Origin: Paulinella micropora
Lineage: Eukaryota > Cercozoa > Imbricatea > Euglyphida
Assembly (NCBI GenBank): GCA_009731375.1
Contig: BJOX01000015.1
Location: 56,718-120,717 of the forward strand
DNA length: 64,000 nucleotides
Direction of reading: 5' to 3'
Shown here: positions 61,646 to 64,000 of the stretch, one piece after another
Numbering within the stretch: position 1 is the stretch's first letter
Layout of the letters: the number at the start of each line of letters is the position of its first letter
Notes under the pieces: generated by a model
Database searches by the model: none
What the model saw: the letters and a program-made list of their open reading frames with translations, nothing else
Told to the model about the DNA's origin: nothing
Position numbers and translations under genes: made by a program

Positions 61646-61704
<59 letters not shown>

Positions 61705-61712
61705 GCATATAC

Positions 61713-61761
<49 letters not shown>

Positions 61762-61972
61762 TTCTATGTGTGTGTGTGTGTGTGTGTGTGTATGGATATG
61801 CATTTTTGCATGTATAACGCTCGCTTTGAATATGCCCCCCACCGGAACTTTGCACAACACTGCAAGCAGACTACGTATGTATCTATGTATATGTATACAT
61901 CTACGTATGCATATATAGGCCACTTTCAATATGCCCCCGCCACATTTGCGACAACGAGGCAAGCAGCCTACG

Positions 61973-62005
<33 letters not shown>

Positions 62006-62075
62006 GTATATGTATGGATATGTATCTATGGATATGCATGTATGCATGTACATCGCTCGCTTTGAATATGCCCCA

Positions 62076-62174
<99 letters not shown>

Positions 62175-62541
62175 TACATATTATATATACATATTATATA
62201 TATATACATATTATATATACATATTATATATACAATTATATATATGTAATATATTATATACATATATATATATTTCTATATATATATATACATGCATGTA
62301 TATCGCTGTGCACTTGGAACAACACTGCAAGCAGCCTACGTATACGTATATGTATACGTATACATCTACGTATGTATGCATGTATGTATGTACATATCGG
62401 TCACTTTCATTATGCCCACCGCAGCGCGACAAGCAGCTTACGTATGTATGAATGTATGTATGCATGTATGTATATATGTATGTATGCATGTATGCATGTA
62501 TGTATGTATGTATGTATGTATGTATGTATGTATGTATGTAC
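61605..62541. repeat. AT, GT, CA and ATGT arrays with five shards of PADR1 exon b
   Basis: Each shard keeps TACGTAG|(G)CTGCTTG-like acceptor and/or the CATATTGAAAGTG stretch of the exon. Confidence 0.75.
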
Positions 62542-62599
62542 CTTGTTCGCGACACCAAATGATACGCTGAACAAGTTCATTTTTCTTTCCACCAACAAT
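62542..62599 (-). CDS. PADR1 exon a
   Basis: Acceptor ATGTAG|ATTGTT, donor AACAAG|GTACAT, 58 nt. Reads [19 protein letters not shown]. Copies at about 62782-62829 and, diverged, 62955-62992. Confidence 0.55.
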
Positions 62600-62718
62600 C
62601 TACATACATACATACATACATACATACATACATACATACACACATACATACATACATACATACATACATACAGACATACAGACATATAGACAGACAGACA
62701 TACATACATACACACACT

Positions 62719-62756
<38 letters not shown>

Positions 62757-63080
62757 TACACACACACACACACACACACACACCAAAGGATACGTTGAAC
62801 AAGTTGATTTTTTTTCCCACCAACAATCTACATACATTCATACATGCATACATACATACATACCTACATACATACCTACCTACCTACCTACTACCTACAT
62901 ACCTACATACATACATACATACATACATACCTACACAGATACACACATACACATAATATGTTCAACAAACTTGGTCCTCTTCCCAACACAGACCTACAGA
63001 CACAACATACATACATACATACATACATACACACATACATACATACATACATACATACATACATACATACATACATGCAT
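62600..63080. repeat. ACAT, CA and CTAC arrays with two exon-a shards
   Basis: See exon a; no other gene. Confidence 0.85.
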
Positions 63081-63129
63081 AGTCTGGGCTTGTCAAGAAA
63101 TTCGACAAGTACGACGGGAGGCCCAGGCA

Positions 63130-63340
63130 GAGGAAATTTTGCCGTAACTTTTGGTGATGTCCCGAGACTTTACCGCATTTTCTCCTCTCATATGATATTT
63201 TGGCGAAATTTTCGCGATATTTGCGGTCATTGCCCGGAAACCTACCGCATTTTCCCCTCTAATATCATACTTTGGCGAAACTTTCACGGTAGTCGCGGTG
63301 ATTTCCCGGAAACTTACCGTATTATCGCCATATCAATATT
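63130..63340. repeat. About 78-bp tandem repeat rich in GCGAAA and CCGGAAA
   Basis: Units starting near CCCGAGACTTTACCGCATTT, CCCGGAAACCTACCGCATTT and CCCGGAAACTTACCGTATTA, each containing TGATATTTTGGCGAAATTTT-like sequence. Confidence 0.7.
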
Positions 63341-63427
63341 CCACGTCTCAAAATCAGGCTTGTGTGATGCTCAATAGGTAACGTGCGGCCGGCAGGTGCT
63401 CCTTCAAAAGACGGAAAAAGGCAAAAA

Positions 63428-64000
<573 letters not shown>

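Overview
The window looks like a draft scaffold from an intron-rich eukaryotic nuclear genome. A decaying DNA-virus insertion lies at the left end. The host part is dominated by very long microsatellites (TATC, ACAT, CTA, TAA, GAA, GA, CA). Evidence for a eukaryotic host: phase-consistent GT-AG exons, a tRNA-His gene with a pol III terminator, tRNA-derived SINE copies in TAA arrays, and EF-hand, SAM, FnIII, PADR1 and FYVE-like exons. The EF-hand to SAM order and FnIII modules hint at an animal or close relative; the species cannot be named from the sequence. Many N gaps, often next to C, G, T or A runs, show a fragmented assembly.

Region 1 (1 to about 11.9 kb): most of a Polinton-like virus or virophage-class element. 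Rightward virion genes (maturation protease polyprotein, penton/minor capsid, major capsid, fibre-like protein) meet leftward genes (zinc-ribbon protein, ExoX-C-like protein, a family B DNA polymerase of the protein-primed type, and an AP2/zinc-finger-like protein). Hairpins mark gene borders. The virion genes other than the major capsid gene carry single-base frame breaks. The packaging ATPase and left terminus are outside the window or lost.

Region 2 (12 to 21 kb): purine and CTA satellites, an F-box/LRR gene, three hairpin-bearing 330-bp tandem repeats, a GC-rich unknown gene with an apparent allelic duplication across a gap, a signal-peptide first exon, and a fragment of a DUF5906-type SF3 helicase.

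Region 3 (22 to 40 kb): what looks like pure satellite hides a multi-exon minus-strand gene. Small exons with matching phases spell EF-hand, SAM, FnIII, proline-rich, possible transmembrane and C-terminal FYVE-like zinc-finger segments. Many of these exons have partial copies (an exon edge plus its splice site) scattered or tandemly repeated in the flanking satellites.

Region 4 (42 to 51 kb): an island poor in satellites. A leftward gene joins a ParB-like domain, a beta-class N4/N6 DNA methyltransferase fold with a degenerate catalytic motif (DLPY) and a cysteine-rich tail. A divergent rightward gene is not recognised. Their introns and spacer carry at least eight copies of a near-palindrome.

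Region 5 (51 to 64 kb): foldback elements, another minus-strand gene made of acidic and helical exons, tRNA-His, a PADR1-domain gene with duplicated exon pieces, and terminal TATC/ACCT satellites.
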